64,000 nt of DNA from the NCBI GenBank assembly GCA_046327715.1, contig JAXLXY010000008.1, forward strand, positions 62,001 to 126,000. Direction: 5' to 3'. A program made the position numbers and the translations under genes. The notes below the pieces were generated by a model that was not told the DNA's origin, did no database searches, and saw only the letters and a list, made by a program, of their open reading frames with translations. Every line of letters begins with the position of its first letter. Position 1 is the stretch's first letter. This document shows, one piece after another, positions 34,876 through 43,469 of the stretch. The stretch comes from JADJOM01 sp046327715 (GTDB lineage Bacteria; Gemmatimonadota; Gemmatimonadetes; Gemmatimonadales; GWC2-71-9).

Positions 34876-35740
34876 GGCCAGCCTCCAGGCCTGCCACGAT
34901 CCGCTCCGGGATCCGCGGATCGCACATCGCGGCCGTCCCCACCGCCACCAGCGCCGCGCCCGCCTGCAGGTACTGCCGGGCATCCGCCGCCGACCGGATG
35001 CCGCCCATCCCGATGACCGGCATGCCGCCGCTCCTGTCCATGATCTTCCGGACCGCCAGCACGCCGACCGGCAGCAGGGCGGGCCCGCTCACGCCGCCAT
35101 TCCCGTTCCCGAGTCGAGGAAGTTCCCCCGCCCCATACAGGTACCCTGGCATCGTGTTCACCACGCTGACCCCGTCCGCGCCGGCCCCGCGCACGGTCAG
35201 CGCCATCCCGGCGATATCGGGCAGCGCCGGGGAGAGCTTGGCGAACAGCGGCTTCGGGGTCCGGGCCCGGCACAACTCCAGGACCCGGGCGGCGCTCGCC
35301 GGGTCGGCACCGAACTCCATGCCGCCGGCATGGGTGTTCGGGCAGGAGAGGTTGATCTCGAATCCGGCGATTCCGCCGAACTGGTCCAGCCCGGCGACCA
35401 CCTCCGCGAAGTCCTCGGCCTCGAAGCCGACCACGTTGACCAGGACCCGCGCGGCGTGCAGGTGGGTCATGAGCCAGGGGACCTGCTCGGCCTGGACCCG
35501 CGCCAGCCCCGGGTTGGCCAGGCCCACCGAGTTCATCATTCCGCCGGGGAATTCGGCCACCCGTGGCGCCCGGTTGCCCGGGCGGGGCGCCGTGGAGACG
35601 GCCTTGGTGATGATGCCACCCAGCCGCTCCAGGTCGATCACGCCGGCCACCTCCCGGCCGAAGCCGGCGGTGCCCGCCGCCAGCAGGACCGGGTTCTGGT
35701 AGGGGATCCCGACGACGGTACGGGCGAGCGCGTAAGCCAC
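34868..35740 (-). CDS. pyrD: Dihydroorotate dehydrogenase, class 1
   Basis: The 290-residue FMN barrel oxidises dihydroorotate to orotate in the cytosol. The catalytic base is Cys133 (EINLSCPNT), which marks class 1; class 2 enzymes have Ser. The start is GTG at 35740, overlapping the preceding stop by one base (TAGTG), and gives the expected beginning with NPVLLAAGT near residue 16. Class 1B enzymes need a PyrK electron-transfer partner; no pyrK is adjacent, so class 1A use of fumarate or a distant pyrK remains open. Confidence 0.94.
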   Translation of the reverse strand: MAYALARTVVGIPYQNPVLLAAGTAGFGREVAGVIDLERLGGIITKAVSTAPRPGNRAPRVAEFPGGMMNSVGLANPGLARVQAEQVPWLMTHLHAARVLVNVVGFEAEDFAEVVAGLDQFGGIAGFEINLSCPNTHAGGMEFGADPASAARVLELCRARTPKPLFAKLSPALPDIAGMALTVRGAGADGVSVVNTMPGYLYGAGELPRLGNGNGGVSGPALLPVGVLAVRKIMDRSGGMPVIGMGGIRSAADARQYLQAGAALVAVGTAAMCDPRIPERIVAGLEAGHG

Positions 35741-37140
35741 TAGCGGTTCACCGGTTCCCGGGGGGAGGTGGATGGTCGCGCCGGCTGGCCGGGGCGGGAC
35801 GGTGGCCGCCGCGCGCCCTCCGGGCGGAACGTGGCGATGAACCGGCGCAGCGAGTCCTCGAGCGCCACCACCTCCGGCGCGTCGCCGGTGGCGGCGAGGC
35901 GCACGTACGGGCTGGCCCCGTAGCGGCCCTCCAGGACCTGGACCAGGCTGTCCCGCGCCAGCGGCTCGAGGTCGATCAGTGCCATGATGGCCTTGGGCGC
36001 GAAGGGCGATTCCGGCCATTCGCGGGCGATGCGCACAAACTGGCGCCGGCTGAAGGCGCGTGCGCCGACGCTGTCGCGGGCCATCTCCCCCGCGGCGAAG
36101 AGCCGGAGGTCCCCGCGCGCGGCACCCGGAGGCGCGGAATCGGCGGCGATGGCCAGCCGTCGCACCTGCAGGGCGAGGAACGAGAGCCGGAGGCCGAACG
36201 GTCCCGGCATATCCTCGCCGGCCTCGAGGTCATCGAGCAGCGCGAGCAGGTCGGGGACGGACTCGGCCCGGGTGATGCGGGCGCGAACGCGGTGATAACG
36301 CGCCTCGCCCTCGATGGGCGAGCGGCCGGCCAGCGCGAGCGCATCCACGAACCGGCGGTCGGCGCCGGTGGGATCGTCCGAGCCCCGGCGGACGCCATCC
36401 TGGACGAGCAGGGAGGCCCGGAGCGTCTGCGGGAGGGTCGAGGACGCCGTCAGGGAGGCGAGGAGGGAATCGGCGGTCCCGGGGTGATCCCGGGCCAGCA
36501 CCGCCATGAGCGAATCCCACGGGGCCATCGAGTCGCCGGCGGCGAGCAGCGAGTCGGCGAGGCCGATCGCCTCGGGCACCCGTCCGACCCCCGCGAGCGC
36601 CACCATGCGCTCCGCGGGGGCGCGGGGGTCCGCCGAGGCCGAGAGCTCCTCGAGGGCCGGGGCGAAGTCGCCGGCGATCCGGAGCGCGCGGCCATGGGCG
36701 TACAGGGCGAGGTTGCGGCGCTCGGGATCGGGGCTGTCGGTCAGGCGCGCGTACGCGGCCGTGGCGCCGACGGGATCGCCCAGGGTGACCCGGCATCCGC
36801 CGACGAGCATGGCGGCCTGCTCCTGGAACTCCCGGTTCGTCGCGCGCACCATCACCTGCTCCAGCAGCGGGAGGGCGCCGACGCAGTCCTTGAGGCGCGC
36901 CTGCGCCGTCCCCTGGAGCAGACGCGCCTCGTCATCCCACTTGCTGCCCGGGTGGCGGACAAGCATCGACTCTGCCTTGACCGCGACCTGCCCCCACAGC
37001 GAGCTGGCGTCGAAGGTGCGGCCCTCGCGCTCCGCCTTGCGGGCCCGGCCGGCGAGGCGCTTGGCGTTGTACATCCCGTTGTAGTACGCGCACCCCGCCC
37101 CGAGCAGCAGAAGCGGCAGCAGCCAGGCACGGCGCCTCAC
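35740..37140 (-). CDS. Large TPR-containing lipoprotein
   Basis: The 466-residue protein has a lipoprotein signal (LLLLGAGC, Cys17) followed by YYNGMYNAKRLAGRARKAER and then helical TPR-like repeats over most of its length, e.g. RHPGSKWDDEARLLQGTAQA. The last 30 residues are Pro/Arg-rich. It is likely an outer membrane or periplasmic scaffold. It overlaps the amidase gene by 4 bases and pyrD by one, so it shares their transcript. No enzymatic motif is visible. Confidence 0.75.
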   Translation of the reverse strand: MRRRAWLLPLLLLGAGCAYYNGMYNAKRLAGRARKAEREGRTFDASSLWGQVAVKAESMLVRHPGSKWDDEARLLQGTAQARLKDCVGALPLLEQVMVRATNREFQEQAAMLVGGCRVTLGDPVGATAAYARLTDSPDPERRNLALYAHGRALRIAGDFAPALEELSASADPRAPAERMVALAGVGRVPEAIGLADSLLAAGDSMAPWDSLMAVLARDHPGTADSLLASLTASSTLPQTLRASLLVQDGVRRGSDDPTGADRRFVDALALAGRSPIEGEARYHRVRARITRAESVPDLLALLDDLEAGEDMPGPFGLRLSFLALQVRRLAIAADSAPPGAARGDLRLFAAGEMARDSVGARAFSRRQFVRIAREWPESPFAPKAIMALIDLEPLARDSLVQVLEGRYGASPYVRLAATGDAPEVVALEDSLRRFIATFRPEGARRPPSRPGQPARPSTSPREPVNR

Positions 37141-38321
37141 CGGCTCCCCCCCGCCCCGCCGGTGCCGCTGCGGCGCTCGTACTCGAGCAGGTAGGCGACG
37201 ATCGCGTCGGCCAGCGCCGCGGCGAGCGCCTCCTGGGACTTCCGGCCGGTGAGGACGCGGGCGTCCTCGCGATTGGTGCTGTACCCCAGCTCCACCAGGA
37301 TCGCGGGGCGCCGTGCGGTGTTGAGGACAGCGAGCTGGTTGGACTGCTTGACCCCGCGGTTCGTCCCCGGGTGCACGAGGTCGATGTTCTCCTGGACCAG
37401 TTCCGCGGCCCGGGCGGACTCGCGCAGGTACTCGTTCATCTGGAGGTTCCGGAAGATGAACTCGAGCTCGTCCGGGGCCTGGTCCGGGCGGGCATCCTCA
37501 TACCGCACGGCGTCGTTTTCCATCCGCGCGATGCGTTCCGCGTCCTCGGTGTTCTCCTCGCCGACGATGATGGTGTGGAAACCGCTCACCTCGCCGTAGC
37601 GCCGCCGCGAGCGCGGGTCGAGGGCGTCGACGTGCAGGCTCACGAAGAGGTCGCACTCGTTGGTGCAGAAGGGGGCGCGATCGGTCCGGTTGATGAGGGT
37701 GTCGGTGGTGCGGGTCATGACCACCTTCACGCCGCGCTGGCGCAGCTCGGTGCGGAGCAGCATCCCGATGGCCAGCGTCACGTCCTTCTCGCGCACGCCG
37801 CGCGGGAAGTAGAGCCCCGGGTTGCCCGGGTCGCGGCCGCCATGGCCCGGGTCGACGACCACCATGTGCCCCGGCCGCAGGCCGTTGGGCAGGCGGGCCA
37901 CCGGCGCGGCGGCCGGCGGGCCGACTTCCACCAGCCGGGCCGCGCCGGGCTGGAAATCGTAGCGCTCCGCCAGTACCGCCGGCAGCACCTCGGTGACGAA
38001 CTGCAGGGGCAGGAAGAGGGAATCGCGGCCCCGCCACGCCCACCCCGCCAGCGGCTGGAGCCGGTCGTTGAAGGCCAGCAGCGGGCCATGCAGCAGGAAC
38101 CGGAACGACTGCCGCGCCAGGATCACCTCGGCCCACGGCTCGCGGATCTGCAGCCGGCCGTTGAGCGCCTCGACGAGCGCCCCGGCGTAGACCCCGGGCC
38201 CGGCCGCACCGTGAGCCGTGACGGGCAGGCGGGTGACGCCCCGCGGCGTCTGCACCGTGACCACCTGCGGCGCGGGCCGGGGGGGCGTGGCAAGCGCGGC
38301 CAGCAGCAGGGCCATGATCAT
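37137..38321 (-). CDS. N-acetylmuramoyl-L-alanine amidase (AmiC-like)
   Basis: The 394-residue exported enzyme cleaves the stem peptide from peptidoglycan. After a short signal sequence there is a beta-rich N-terminal part of about 170 residues that I do not recognise, then the amidase_3 zinc fold: VVVDPGHGGRDPG, TLAIGMLLRTELRQRG, VSLHVDA and VELGYSTNREDA. Zinc ligands are the His residues of DPGHGG and SLHVDA plus a Glu between them. The ATG overlaps the smpB stop (ATGA). Confidence 0.9.
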   Translation of the reverse strand: MIMALLLAALATPPRPAPQVVTVQTPRGVTRLPVTAHGAAGPGVYAGALVEALNGRLQIREPWAEVILARQSFRFLLHGPLLAFNDRLQPLAGWAWRGRDSLFLPLQFVTEVLPAVLAERYDFQPGAARLVEVGPPAAAPVARLPNGLRPGHMVVVDPGHGGRDPGNPGLYFPRGVREKDVTLAIGMLLRTELRQRGVKVVMTRTTDTLINRTDRAPFCTNECDLFVSLHVDALDPRSRRRYGEVSGFHTIIVGEENTEDAERIARMENDAVRYEDARPDQAPDELEFIFRNLQMNEYLRESARAAELVQENIDLVHPGTNRGVKQSNQLAVLNTARRPAILVELGYSTNREDARVLTGRKSQEALAAALADAIVAYLLEYERRSGTGGAGGSR

Positions 38322-38803
38322 GCGCGCCGGCTCATCGCGCGCGCCATCTCCCGTTCGGCATCGCGCTTCTTGAGGTCTTCCCGGCGGTCGTGGGCCTTCT
38401 TGCCGCGGCCCAGCGCGAGCGTCACCTTGGCCACCCCGTGACTGAAGTAGAGCTCCAGGGGGACGAGCGTGAGGCCCTTCTGTTCCACGGCCCCGACCAG
38501 GCGCTCGATCTCGCGCCGGTGCAGCAGCAGCTTCCGGGTGCGCACCGGATCGTGGTTGTAGCGATTGCCCTGCTCGTAGGGGGTGATGTTCACGCCCTCG
38601 AGGAAGACCTCCCCGTTCGCCACACGGGCAAAGCCCTCCTTGATGGAGGCCTTGCCGCCCCGCAGCGACTTCACCTCCGTGCCGGTCAGCACCAGTCCCG
38701 CCTCCCACGTCTCGAGGATGTGGTAGTCATGGGTGGCCTTGGGGTTCCGGGCGACCGAGAGTCGCCCCTCGGCATCCGGGGTGCGGCGGGCACGGGAGGT
38801 CAT
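38318..38803 (-). CDS. smpB: SsrA-binding protein SmpB
   Basis: The 161-residue protein brings tmRNA to stalled ribosomes. It has NPKATHDYHILETWEAGLVL, LTGTEVKSLRGGKASI, YEQGNRYNHDPVRTRKLLLH and a basic tail from GRGKKAHDRREDLKKRDAER. The ATG at 38803 follows a sequence containing TATCTT 9 bases upstream but no recognisable ribosome site, so a short-leader transcript is possible. The ssrA gene itself is not visible in the window. Confidence 0.96.
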   Translation of the reverse strand: MTSRARRTPDAEGRLSVARNPKATHDYHILETWEAGLVLTGTEVKSLRGGKASIKEGFARVANGEVFLEGVNITPYEQGNRYNHDPVRTRKLLLHRREIERLVGAVEQKGLTLVPLELYFSHGVAKVTLALGRGKKAHDRREDLKKRDAEREMARAMSRRA

Positions 38804-38858
38804 CGTAACCCGAAGATAGACAGGGGGTTCGGCCCGGGGGAAGGCATCCCAAGCGAAA

Positions 38859-38884
38859 CGGGGCCAAGGCATGCCTTGGCCCCG
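38859..38884 (-). terminator. Terminator of the tRNA-Leu gene
   Basis: CGGGGCCAAGGC / GCCTTGGCCCCG is a perfect 12-bp inverted repeat with a 2-base centre, starting 13 bases after the tRNA 3' end on the minus strand and followed by TTTCGCTT. Confidence 0.75.
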
Positions 38885-38896
38885 CGTCGGGGAGAG

Positions 38897-38980
38897 TGCC
38901 GAAGGGGGGACTCGAACCCCCACGGGCTTGCGCCCACTGCGCCCTGAACGCAGCGCGTCTACCAGTTCCACCACTTCGGC
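38897..38980 (-). tRNA. tRNA-Leu (anticodon CAG)
   Basis: On the minus strand GCCGAAG pairs with CTTCGGC to form the acceptor stem, with discriminator A. The anticodon stem CTGCG/CGCAG encloses TTCAGGG, giving anticodon CAG for CUG codons. A long variable arm (TGGGC...GCCCG) and the T-loop GTTCGAGTC confirm a class II leucine tRNA. CCA is not encoded. CUG is likely the main leucine codon in this GC-rich genome. Confidence 0.96.
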
Positions 38981-39035
38981 GTGGGCGGACAAACTACCCC
39001 TTCACCGTGGGCGGCGTCAACTCGCCCCCCGCGGG

Positions 39036-40178
39036 TCAGTAGCGGGGCAGCGTCGGGTCCTGCTCGGCCGCCCAGGCATCGATCCCGCCCGCGAGGCTCC
39101 GGGCCCGGGAGAACCCGGCCGCCCGCAGGAGCTCCACGGCCTGCAGCGAGCGCATGCCGTGGTGACACAGCACCACGAGATCACGCCGGGGCTCGACCTC
39201 GGCCAGCCGCGCCGGCAGCTCCCGGAGCGGGATGAGCACGCTGCCCGGGAGGTGCGCGATGGCAAACTCGTGCGGCTCGCGGACGTCGAGCACGGCGGGG
39301 GGCTCGGTGCCACGGCGCAACGCCGCGAATTCCATGACGCTGACCTCGGCGGTATCGCCCGCCACCGGGCCGCCGATCCCGCAGAATGCCTCGTAGTCGA
39401 TGAGCGCCGTGATGGTGGGTCGCGGCCCGCAGAGGGGACAGTCGGGGTCCTTCCGCAGGCCGAGCTCACGGAAGCGGAGCCGCAGGGCATCGAAGAGCAG
39501 CAGGCGGCCCACCAGTGACTCGCCGGCGCCAAGCACCAGCTTGATGGCCTCCAGGGCCTGCAGGCTTCCGATGACGCCCGGCAGGACGCCGAGCACGCCC
39601 CCCTCCGCGCAACTCGGCACCAGGCCGGGCGGCGGCGGCTCGCTGTAGAGGCAGCGATAGCAGGGGCCGCGCGCGGCATCGAAGACCGACACCTGCCCCT
39701 CGAAGCGGAAGATGCTGCCATAGACCAGCGGCTTGCCGAGCAGGACGCAGGCGTCGTTGACCAGGTACCGGGTGGGAAAGTTGTCGCTGCCGTCGAGCAC
39801 GATGTCGTACCGGCCGAGGATCTCGAGGGCATTCCGCGCGGTGAGCCGCTCGCCGACCGGCTCTACGGCGACGTGTGGGTTGAGGTCGTGCAGGCGCTCG
39901 CGGGCGGAGTCGAGCTTGGGGCGGCCCACATCGGCCGTGCCGTGCAGGATCTGGCGCTGCAGGTTGGTGACGTCGACACGATCGAAGTCGACCAGGCCCA
40001 GCGAGCCGACCCCGGCCGCAGCGAGATAGAGGGCCGCGGGAGAGCCGAGCCCTCCGGCGCCGACGACCAGCACCCGGGCGGCCTTGAGCCTGCGCTGGCC
40101 CTCCACTCCAACCTCAGGCAGGAGGAGGTGGCGGGAATAGCGCAGGATCTCGTCGTTGCCGAGGAGGGGGGCATCCAT
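39036..40178 (-). CDS. ThiF/MoeB-type adenylyltransferase fused to a rhodanese domain
   Basis: The 380-residue protein has an E1-like domain that adenylates the C-terminal Gly of a ubiquitin-like sulfur carrier (MoaD/ThiS). It shows nucleotide-binding GAGGLG at 40-45, DGSDNFPTRYLVND, and Cys pairs CYRC and CPLC that bind zinc. The C-terminal rhodanese domain carries active-site Cys338 (LCHHGMRS) for persulfide transfer. This layout occurs in MoeBR/MOCS3-like proteins for molybdopterin, thiamine or cysteine sulfur supply. No carrier gene is adjacent. ATG 40190 is an alternative start; neither has a ribosome site. Confidence 0.9.
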   Translation of the reverse strand: MDAPLLGNDEILRYSRHLLLPEVGVEGQRRLKAARVLVVGAGGLGSPAALYLAAAGVGSLGLVDFDRVDVTNLQRQILHGTADVGRPKLDSARERLHDLNPHVAVEPVGERLTARNALEILGRYDIVLDGSDNFPTRYLVNDACVLLGKPLVYGSIFRFEGQVSVFDAARGPCYRCLYSEPPPPGLVPSCAEGGVLGVLPGVIGSLQALEAIKLVLGAGESLVGRLLLFDALRLRFRELGLRKDPDCPLCGPRPTITALIDYEAFCGIGGPVAGDTAEVSVMEFAALRRGTEPPAVLDVREPHEFAIAHLPGSVLIPLRELPARLAEVEPRRDLVVLCHHGMRSLQAVELLRAAGFSRARSLAGGIDAWAAEQDPTLPRY

Positions 40179-40192
40179 GGGGGGAAACATAA

Positions 40193-40216
40193 CGCCCGGC
40201 CGAACGGGGCCGGGCG
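40193..40216 (-). terminator. Hairpin after the Rrf2 regulator gene
   Basis: CGCCCGGCC / GGCCGGGCG with a 6-base loop (9-bp perfect stem) lies 25-48 bases past the Rrf2 stop and just upstream of the MoeB-rhodanese start; TTATGTTT follows on the minus strand. Confidence 0.6.
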
Positions 40217-40240
40217 CGGGAGGCATCGGGAACCAGGCGA

Positions 40241-40699
40241 TCAGACGGTGGGCGCGATGGCCACCAGTTCCTGCACCTGGGTCTCGTGCTTCATGAGGTC
40301 GGCGAGCGCGATGCCGCCCAGCAGGTCATCCACCCGCTGCTGCAGGGCCTGCCAGACGGGGCGGATGCTGCAGGCCGCCCCGGGACTGCAGCGGTCGTTG
40401 TCCACCTGGTGGGTGGCGCAGTTGATCTCGAAGGTCTGGTGCTCCGAGGCGGTCATGATGTCGCGCATGGAGATCTGGGCCGGATCCTTGGCGAGATAGT
40501 ACCCGCCCTTGGCCCCGCGCACGCTTTCGACCAGCCCCGCCCGACGCAGCCGCAGCAGGATCTGCTCGACATAATCCCCGGGAAGCCGTTCCTGCTCGGC
40601 GATCTCGCGGGCAGCCACCGGCCCACTCCCCGCCGCCCCACGCCGGGCGAGGTGAATGGAGATGATCAGGCTGTATTCCGTCCAGGTTGTGATTCGCAT
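40241..40699 (-). CDS. Rrf2-family transcriptional regulator
   Basis: The 152-residue protein has the winged helix of Rrf2/IscR regulators (RITTWTEYSLIISIHLARR, LPGDYVEQILLRLRRAGLVES, GAKGGYYLAKDP). Three cysteines, Cys94, Cys104 and Cys110 (C-x9-C-x5-C), could ligate an iron-sulfur cluster; the spacing differs from the C-x5-C-x5-C of E. coli IscR. ATG 40699 is chosen over a TTG at 40735, because the -10 element falls inside the longer frame. Its neighbour is a sulfur-carrier-activating enzyme, so control of sulfur or Fe-S metabolism is plausible. Confidence 0.9.
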   Translation of the reverse strand: MRITTWTEYSLIISIHLARRGAAGSGPVAAREIAEQERLPGDYVEQILLRLRRAGLVESVRGAKGGYYLAKDPAQISMRDIMTASEHQTFEINCATHQVDNDRCSPGAACSIRPVWQALQQRVDDLLGGIALADLMKHETQVQELVAIAPTV

Positions 40700-40705
40700 A
40701 GGGGA

Positions 40706-40735
40706 ACTATACGACCGAGTATTGAAAACCTGCAA
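40706..40735 (-). promoter_or_regulatory. Promoter of the Rrf2 gene, apparently leaderless
   Basis: On the minus strand TTGCAG (40735-40730), an 18-base spacer and TATAGT (40711-40706) are followed by only six bases (TCCCCT) before the ATG. Transcription would therefore start at or next to the initiation codon, and there is no ribosome site. Confidence 0.7.
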
Positions 40736-40753
40736 GCGGAATATCGTGAAACA

Positions 40754-40775
40754 AGCATAAACATGCGTTCATGCT
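40754..40775. promoter_or_regulatory. Imperfect 22-bp palindrome upstream of the Rrf2 promoter
   Basis: AGCATAAAC - ATGC - GTTCATGCT has 9-bp arms with one mismatch. It lies 19 bases upstream of the Rrf2 -35 element and 16 bases past the aspA stop. As DNA it could be an operator; as minus-strand RNA it could be a weak terminator for aspA (TTGTTT follows). Confidence 0.45.
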
Positions 40776-40790
40776 GGCCGCCCCCCCGGG

Positions 40791-42209
40791 TCAGCCCCCG
40801 CCAGGCAGGCCGACGCCCCCGGGGACGCCGATCTCGGTCATCGCCCGAAGGTCCAGGACTTCCTCGAGCTCGGCGCCGGCCAGCAGCCCCTTCTTGACCA
40901 CGAGTTCCTTGACCGTCAGGCCGGTGGCGATTGCCTCCTTGGCCAGCTTGGCGGAGTCGGCGTAGCCGATCTTGGGGGCCAGCGCGGTGACCAGGGCGGG
41001 GCTGCGCTCCAGCCAGTAGGCGCAGAGCTTCTCATCGGCCTCGATGCCCGCGACGCACCGCTCCGCCAGCACCCGGGTGGCGTTGCCCACGATCGTGAGG
41101 CCGAAGACGATGTTGTGGGTCATGACCGGCATCATCACGTTCAGCTCGAGCTGGCCGGCCTCGGCCGCGATGGCCACCGTCGTGTCCAGGCCCAGGGCCT
41201 GGTAGCAGACCTGGTTCACCATCTCGGCGATCGAGGGATTCACCTTGCCGGGCATGATGCTGGACCCGGGCTGCACCGCCGGCAGCAGGATCTCGGCGAG
41301 CCCGGTCCGCGGGCCGGAGGCGAGCAGGCGGATGTCGTTGGCGATCTTGTTGAGGTCGAGCACCCAGGCGCGGAACACCCCGGTAAAGGTGGCGATGTCG
41401 CCCATGGACTGCATCAGCTGGATCCGGTCCTCGCCCTCGTGCAGCTCGAGCCCGGTCACCTGCCGCAGGTACTTCACCATCAGCCCCGGGTATGCGGGTT
41501 CGGCGTTGAGGCCGGTGCCCACGGCGGTGCCGCCGATGCCCATGGCCCGGAGCCAGTCGGCCGCCTGGGCCAGCTTCTGCCGGTGCCGCGCCACGGTGTG
41601 GCCGTAGGCGGTGAATTCCTGGCCGAGGCGGATCGGGGTGGCGTCCTGCAGGTGGGTCCGGCCCGACTTGATGACGTGGTCGAACTCGCGCCCCTTGGCC
41701 AGGAAGGTCGCCGCCAGCGTGTCCATGGCCGCAAGGGTGGCCGGCAGGGTGGCGAGCGTGGCGAGGCGCATGGCGGTGGGGATCACGTCGTTGGTGCTCT
41801 GCGCCATGTTGACGTGATCGTTGGGATGCACCGGCTGGTATTCGCCGCGGCGGCCGCCCAGGATCTCGTTGGCGCGGTTGGCGAGGACCTCATTGCAGTT
41901 CATGTTGTGGCTGGTGCCGGCGCCGGCCTGGTAGACATCCACGATGAACTGGTCGCGGTGCCGCCCCCCGAGGACCTCGTCGGCGGCCTGGACGATCGCA
42001 TCGGCCAGCCGGCCCTCCAGCCGACCCGTCTCCTTGTGCGTCAGGGCCGCCGAGCGCTTGATCCAGATGACGGCATCGACGAACGCGGCCAGCGGGCGCA
42101 GCCCGGAGATGGGAAAGTTCTCCGCGGCCCGGACGGTCTGAATGCCGTAGAGGGCCTCGGCCGGCACCGGCTTCTCGCCGAGCGGGTCCTTCTCGATGCG
42201 GGTGGTCAT
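40791..42209 (-). CDS. aspA: Aspartate ammonia-lyase
   Basis: The 472-residue enzyme converts aspartate to fumarate and ammonia. It has YGIQTVRAAENFPISG, DVYQAGAGTSHNMNCNEVLA, NDHVNMAQSTNDVIPT, GRTHLQDATPIRLGQEF and the catalytic loop GSSIMPGKVNP (Ser316-Ser317). YGIQTVRA and the QF..DVYQ segment separate it from fumarase class II. A tandem octamer repeat sits 14 bases ahead of the ATG, where a ribosome site would be expected; none is clear. Divergent from the cupin gene. Confidence 0.93.
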   Translation of the reverse strand: MTTRIEKDPLGEKPVPAEALYGIQTVRAAENFPISGLRPLAAFVDAVIWIKRSAALTHKETGRLEGRLADAIVQAADEVLGGRHRDQFIVDVYQAGAGTSHNMNCNEVLANRANEILGGRRGEYQPVHPNDHVNMAQSTNDVIPTAMRLATLATLPATLAAMDTLAATFLAKGREFDHVIKSGRTHLQDATPIRLGQEFTAYGHTVARHRQKLAQAADWLRAMGIGGTAVGTGLNAEPAYPGLMVKYLRQVTGLELHEGEDRIQLMQSMGDIATFTGVFRAWVLDLNKIANDIRLLASGPRTGLAEILLPAVQPGSSIMPGKVNPSIAEMVNQVCYQALGLDTTVAIAAEAGQLELNVMMPVMTHNIVFGLTIVGNATRVLAERCVAGIEADEKLCAYWLERSPALVTALAPKIGYADSAKLAKEAIATGLTVKELVVKKGLLAGAELEEVLDLRAMTEIGVPGGVGLPGGG

Positions 42210-42222
42210 GAAGCGTTCCTCG

Positions 42223-42254
42223 GCGGCTCGGCGGCTCGGCGGCTCGGCGGCTCG
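42223..42254 (-). repeat. Tandem octamer GCGGCTCG x4 in the aspA leader
   Basis: Four exact copies of the 8-base unit GCGGCTCG fill 42223-42254, between the aspA start and the divergent cupin gene. Related units occur at 50522-50553 (within the E2 gene) and 62708-62731. Tandem octamers can change copy number by slippage. Confidence 0.85.
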
Positions 42255-42277
42255 AAACCAGGTTACAGGGGGGTACG

Positions 42278-42598
42278 ATGGAGCATACACGACACGTGCC
42301 GGCGGAGGCCCGCTTTGACGCGGGCAAGTCCACCAAGGCGGACCTGTTCCGGGGCGCCGGGCTGTTTGCCGGCCTCAACTGCTTCGAACCGGGCCAGGGC
42401 CAGCGCGTGCACGCCCACGCCGGCGCGGACAAATTTTACTTCCTGGCATCGGGAAAGGCGAGCATGCAGGTGGGCGACGAGGTCTTCGACGCGGTGGCGG
42501 GCGACATCGTCTGGGCGGCAGCCGGGGTGCCGCACGGGGTGCTGGAGGCGCGGGAACGCACGATCATGCTGGTGGCGATGGGCCCCCCTCCCGGCTGA
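42278..42598 (+). CDS. Small cupin-domain protein
   Basis: The 106-residue single cupin has motif 1 HAHAGADKFYFLASG and motif 2 GDIVWAAAGVPHGV. The two histidines of motif 1 and the one of motif 2 could bind a metal, while the usual Glu ligand position reads Asp or Lys. AGGGGGG lies 4 bases ahead of the ATG. It converges on and overlaps the next gene by 35 bases. Function cannot be assigned beyond small-molecule or metal binding. Confidence 0.85.
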   Translation: MEHTRHVPAEARFDAGKSTKADLFRGAGLFAGLNCFEPGQGQRVHAHAGADKFYFLASGKASMQVGDEVFDAVAGDIVWAAAGVPHGVLEARERTIMLVAMGPPPG

Positions 42599-43469
42599 AG
42601 TGCGCCCCCCGCGTGAAGCGGGCCACGGTGCGCCGGAGCGGCCCCAGCCCGAAGGCGCGGATCGCCAGGCCGAGCCCGAGCAGGATCCCGGCGCCCACCG
42701 TGTAGAATCGCCAGGCCAGCAGGAGCGGCACACCACCGTCCACCGGACCGGCGGCGCCCCCGAGCAGCGCCAGGTCCACGGCGCCGGCGCCGGCGGGTGT
42801 GGGCAGCAGGAGCTGGCTGTAGAGCAGGACGAAGCTGCCCACGAGCAGGACCCCAGGCGGCGGTGGCGCGGGGAGGGTCGCGGCCAGCACGGGCAGCACC
42901 AGCGTCCGCGCGGCCACGTTGATGAGTGACGTCGGGAGGCAGACCACAAGCGCCGCCGCCGGGAGACGGGCCCCACCGGCGCGCAGCCGACGCGTCCCCC
43001 GCTCCGGCTCGCGCAGGGGCACCCGGCGCCAGCGCCAGGCGCCGATCCCGGCCGCGAGGCTCAGCAGCACCACGAGCGCCAGCCAGGGCCAGCCCTCATC
43101 GAGGCGATCGCGCAGCGCCGGCGCCGCCTGGCTCCACCAGTCCGGGGCGTAGCGCCACAGCAGGATCCCGCCGAAGGCCAGGACCACCGGGTAGGCGAGC
43201 ACGACCTCGATGCCGATCGCGAGGAATGCCGACGCGGCCGGGACACCGGCACGGAGCAGGCCGGCCAGCCGGGCGGCCTCGCCGCCGACGCGCATCGGCG
43301 TCAGACCCGCGGCCGCGTCGCCCCAGGCGTTGAGCTGGTAGGCGTGCCGGGCCGTGATCGGGTGACCGACCGCGCGGCAGCAGGCGCGGATGCGCAGTGC
43401 GCGCGCCGCCAGGTCGATCACCAGCAGCCCGAGGCAGATACCGTGCGCGGCGAGGGGGGAGAGAACCAT
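42564..43469 (-). CDS. Lysylphosphatidylglycerol synthase TM/YbhN-AglD-type membrane protein
   Basis: The 301-residue protein has about seven hydrophobic segments (e.g. AFLAIGIEVVLAYPVVLAFG, ALVVLLSLAAGIGAW, LLLVGSFVLLYSQLLL) and the loop LLPTPAGAGAVDLALLG, matching the PxPGGxG signature of the MprF/YbhN flippase-like family. It directly follows and overlaps a glycosyltransferase gene by one base (TGATG), so a joint role in making or flipping a glycolipid is plausible. A GTG three bases upstream is an alternative start. Confidence 0.78.
   Translation of the reverse strand: MVLSPLAAHGICLGLLVIDLAARALRIRACCRAVGHPITARHAYQLNAWGDAAAGLTPMRVGGEAARLAGLLRAGVPAASAFLAIGIEVVLAYPVVLAFGGILLWRYAPDWWSQAAPALRDRLDEGWPWLALVVLLSLAAGIGAWRWRRVPLREPERGTRRLRAGGARLPAAALVVCLPTSLINVAARTLVLPVLAATLPAPPPPGVLLVGSFVLLYSQLLLPTPAGAGAVDLALLGGAAGPVDGGVPLLLAWRFYTVGAGILLGLGLAIRAFGLGPLRRTVARFTRGAHFSREGGPSPPA

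Noticed and set aside
38318..38803. tmRNA (ssrA) gene near smpB
   Set aside because: No tag-peptide reading frame or tRNA-like ends were seen; the only RNA gene nearby is tRNA-Leu.
42223..42254. CRISPR-like or transposon-end repeat
   Set aside because: The unit is only 8 bases, purely tandem, and has no spacers or terminal inverted repeats.
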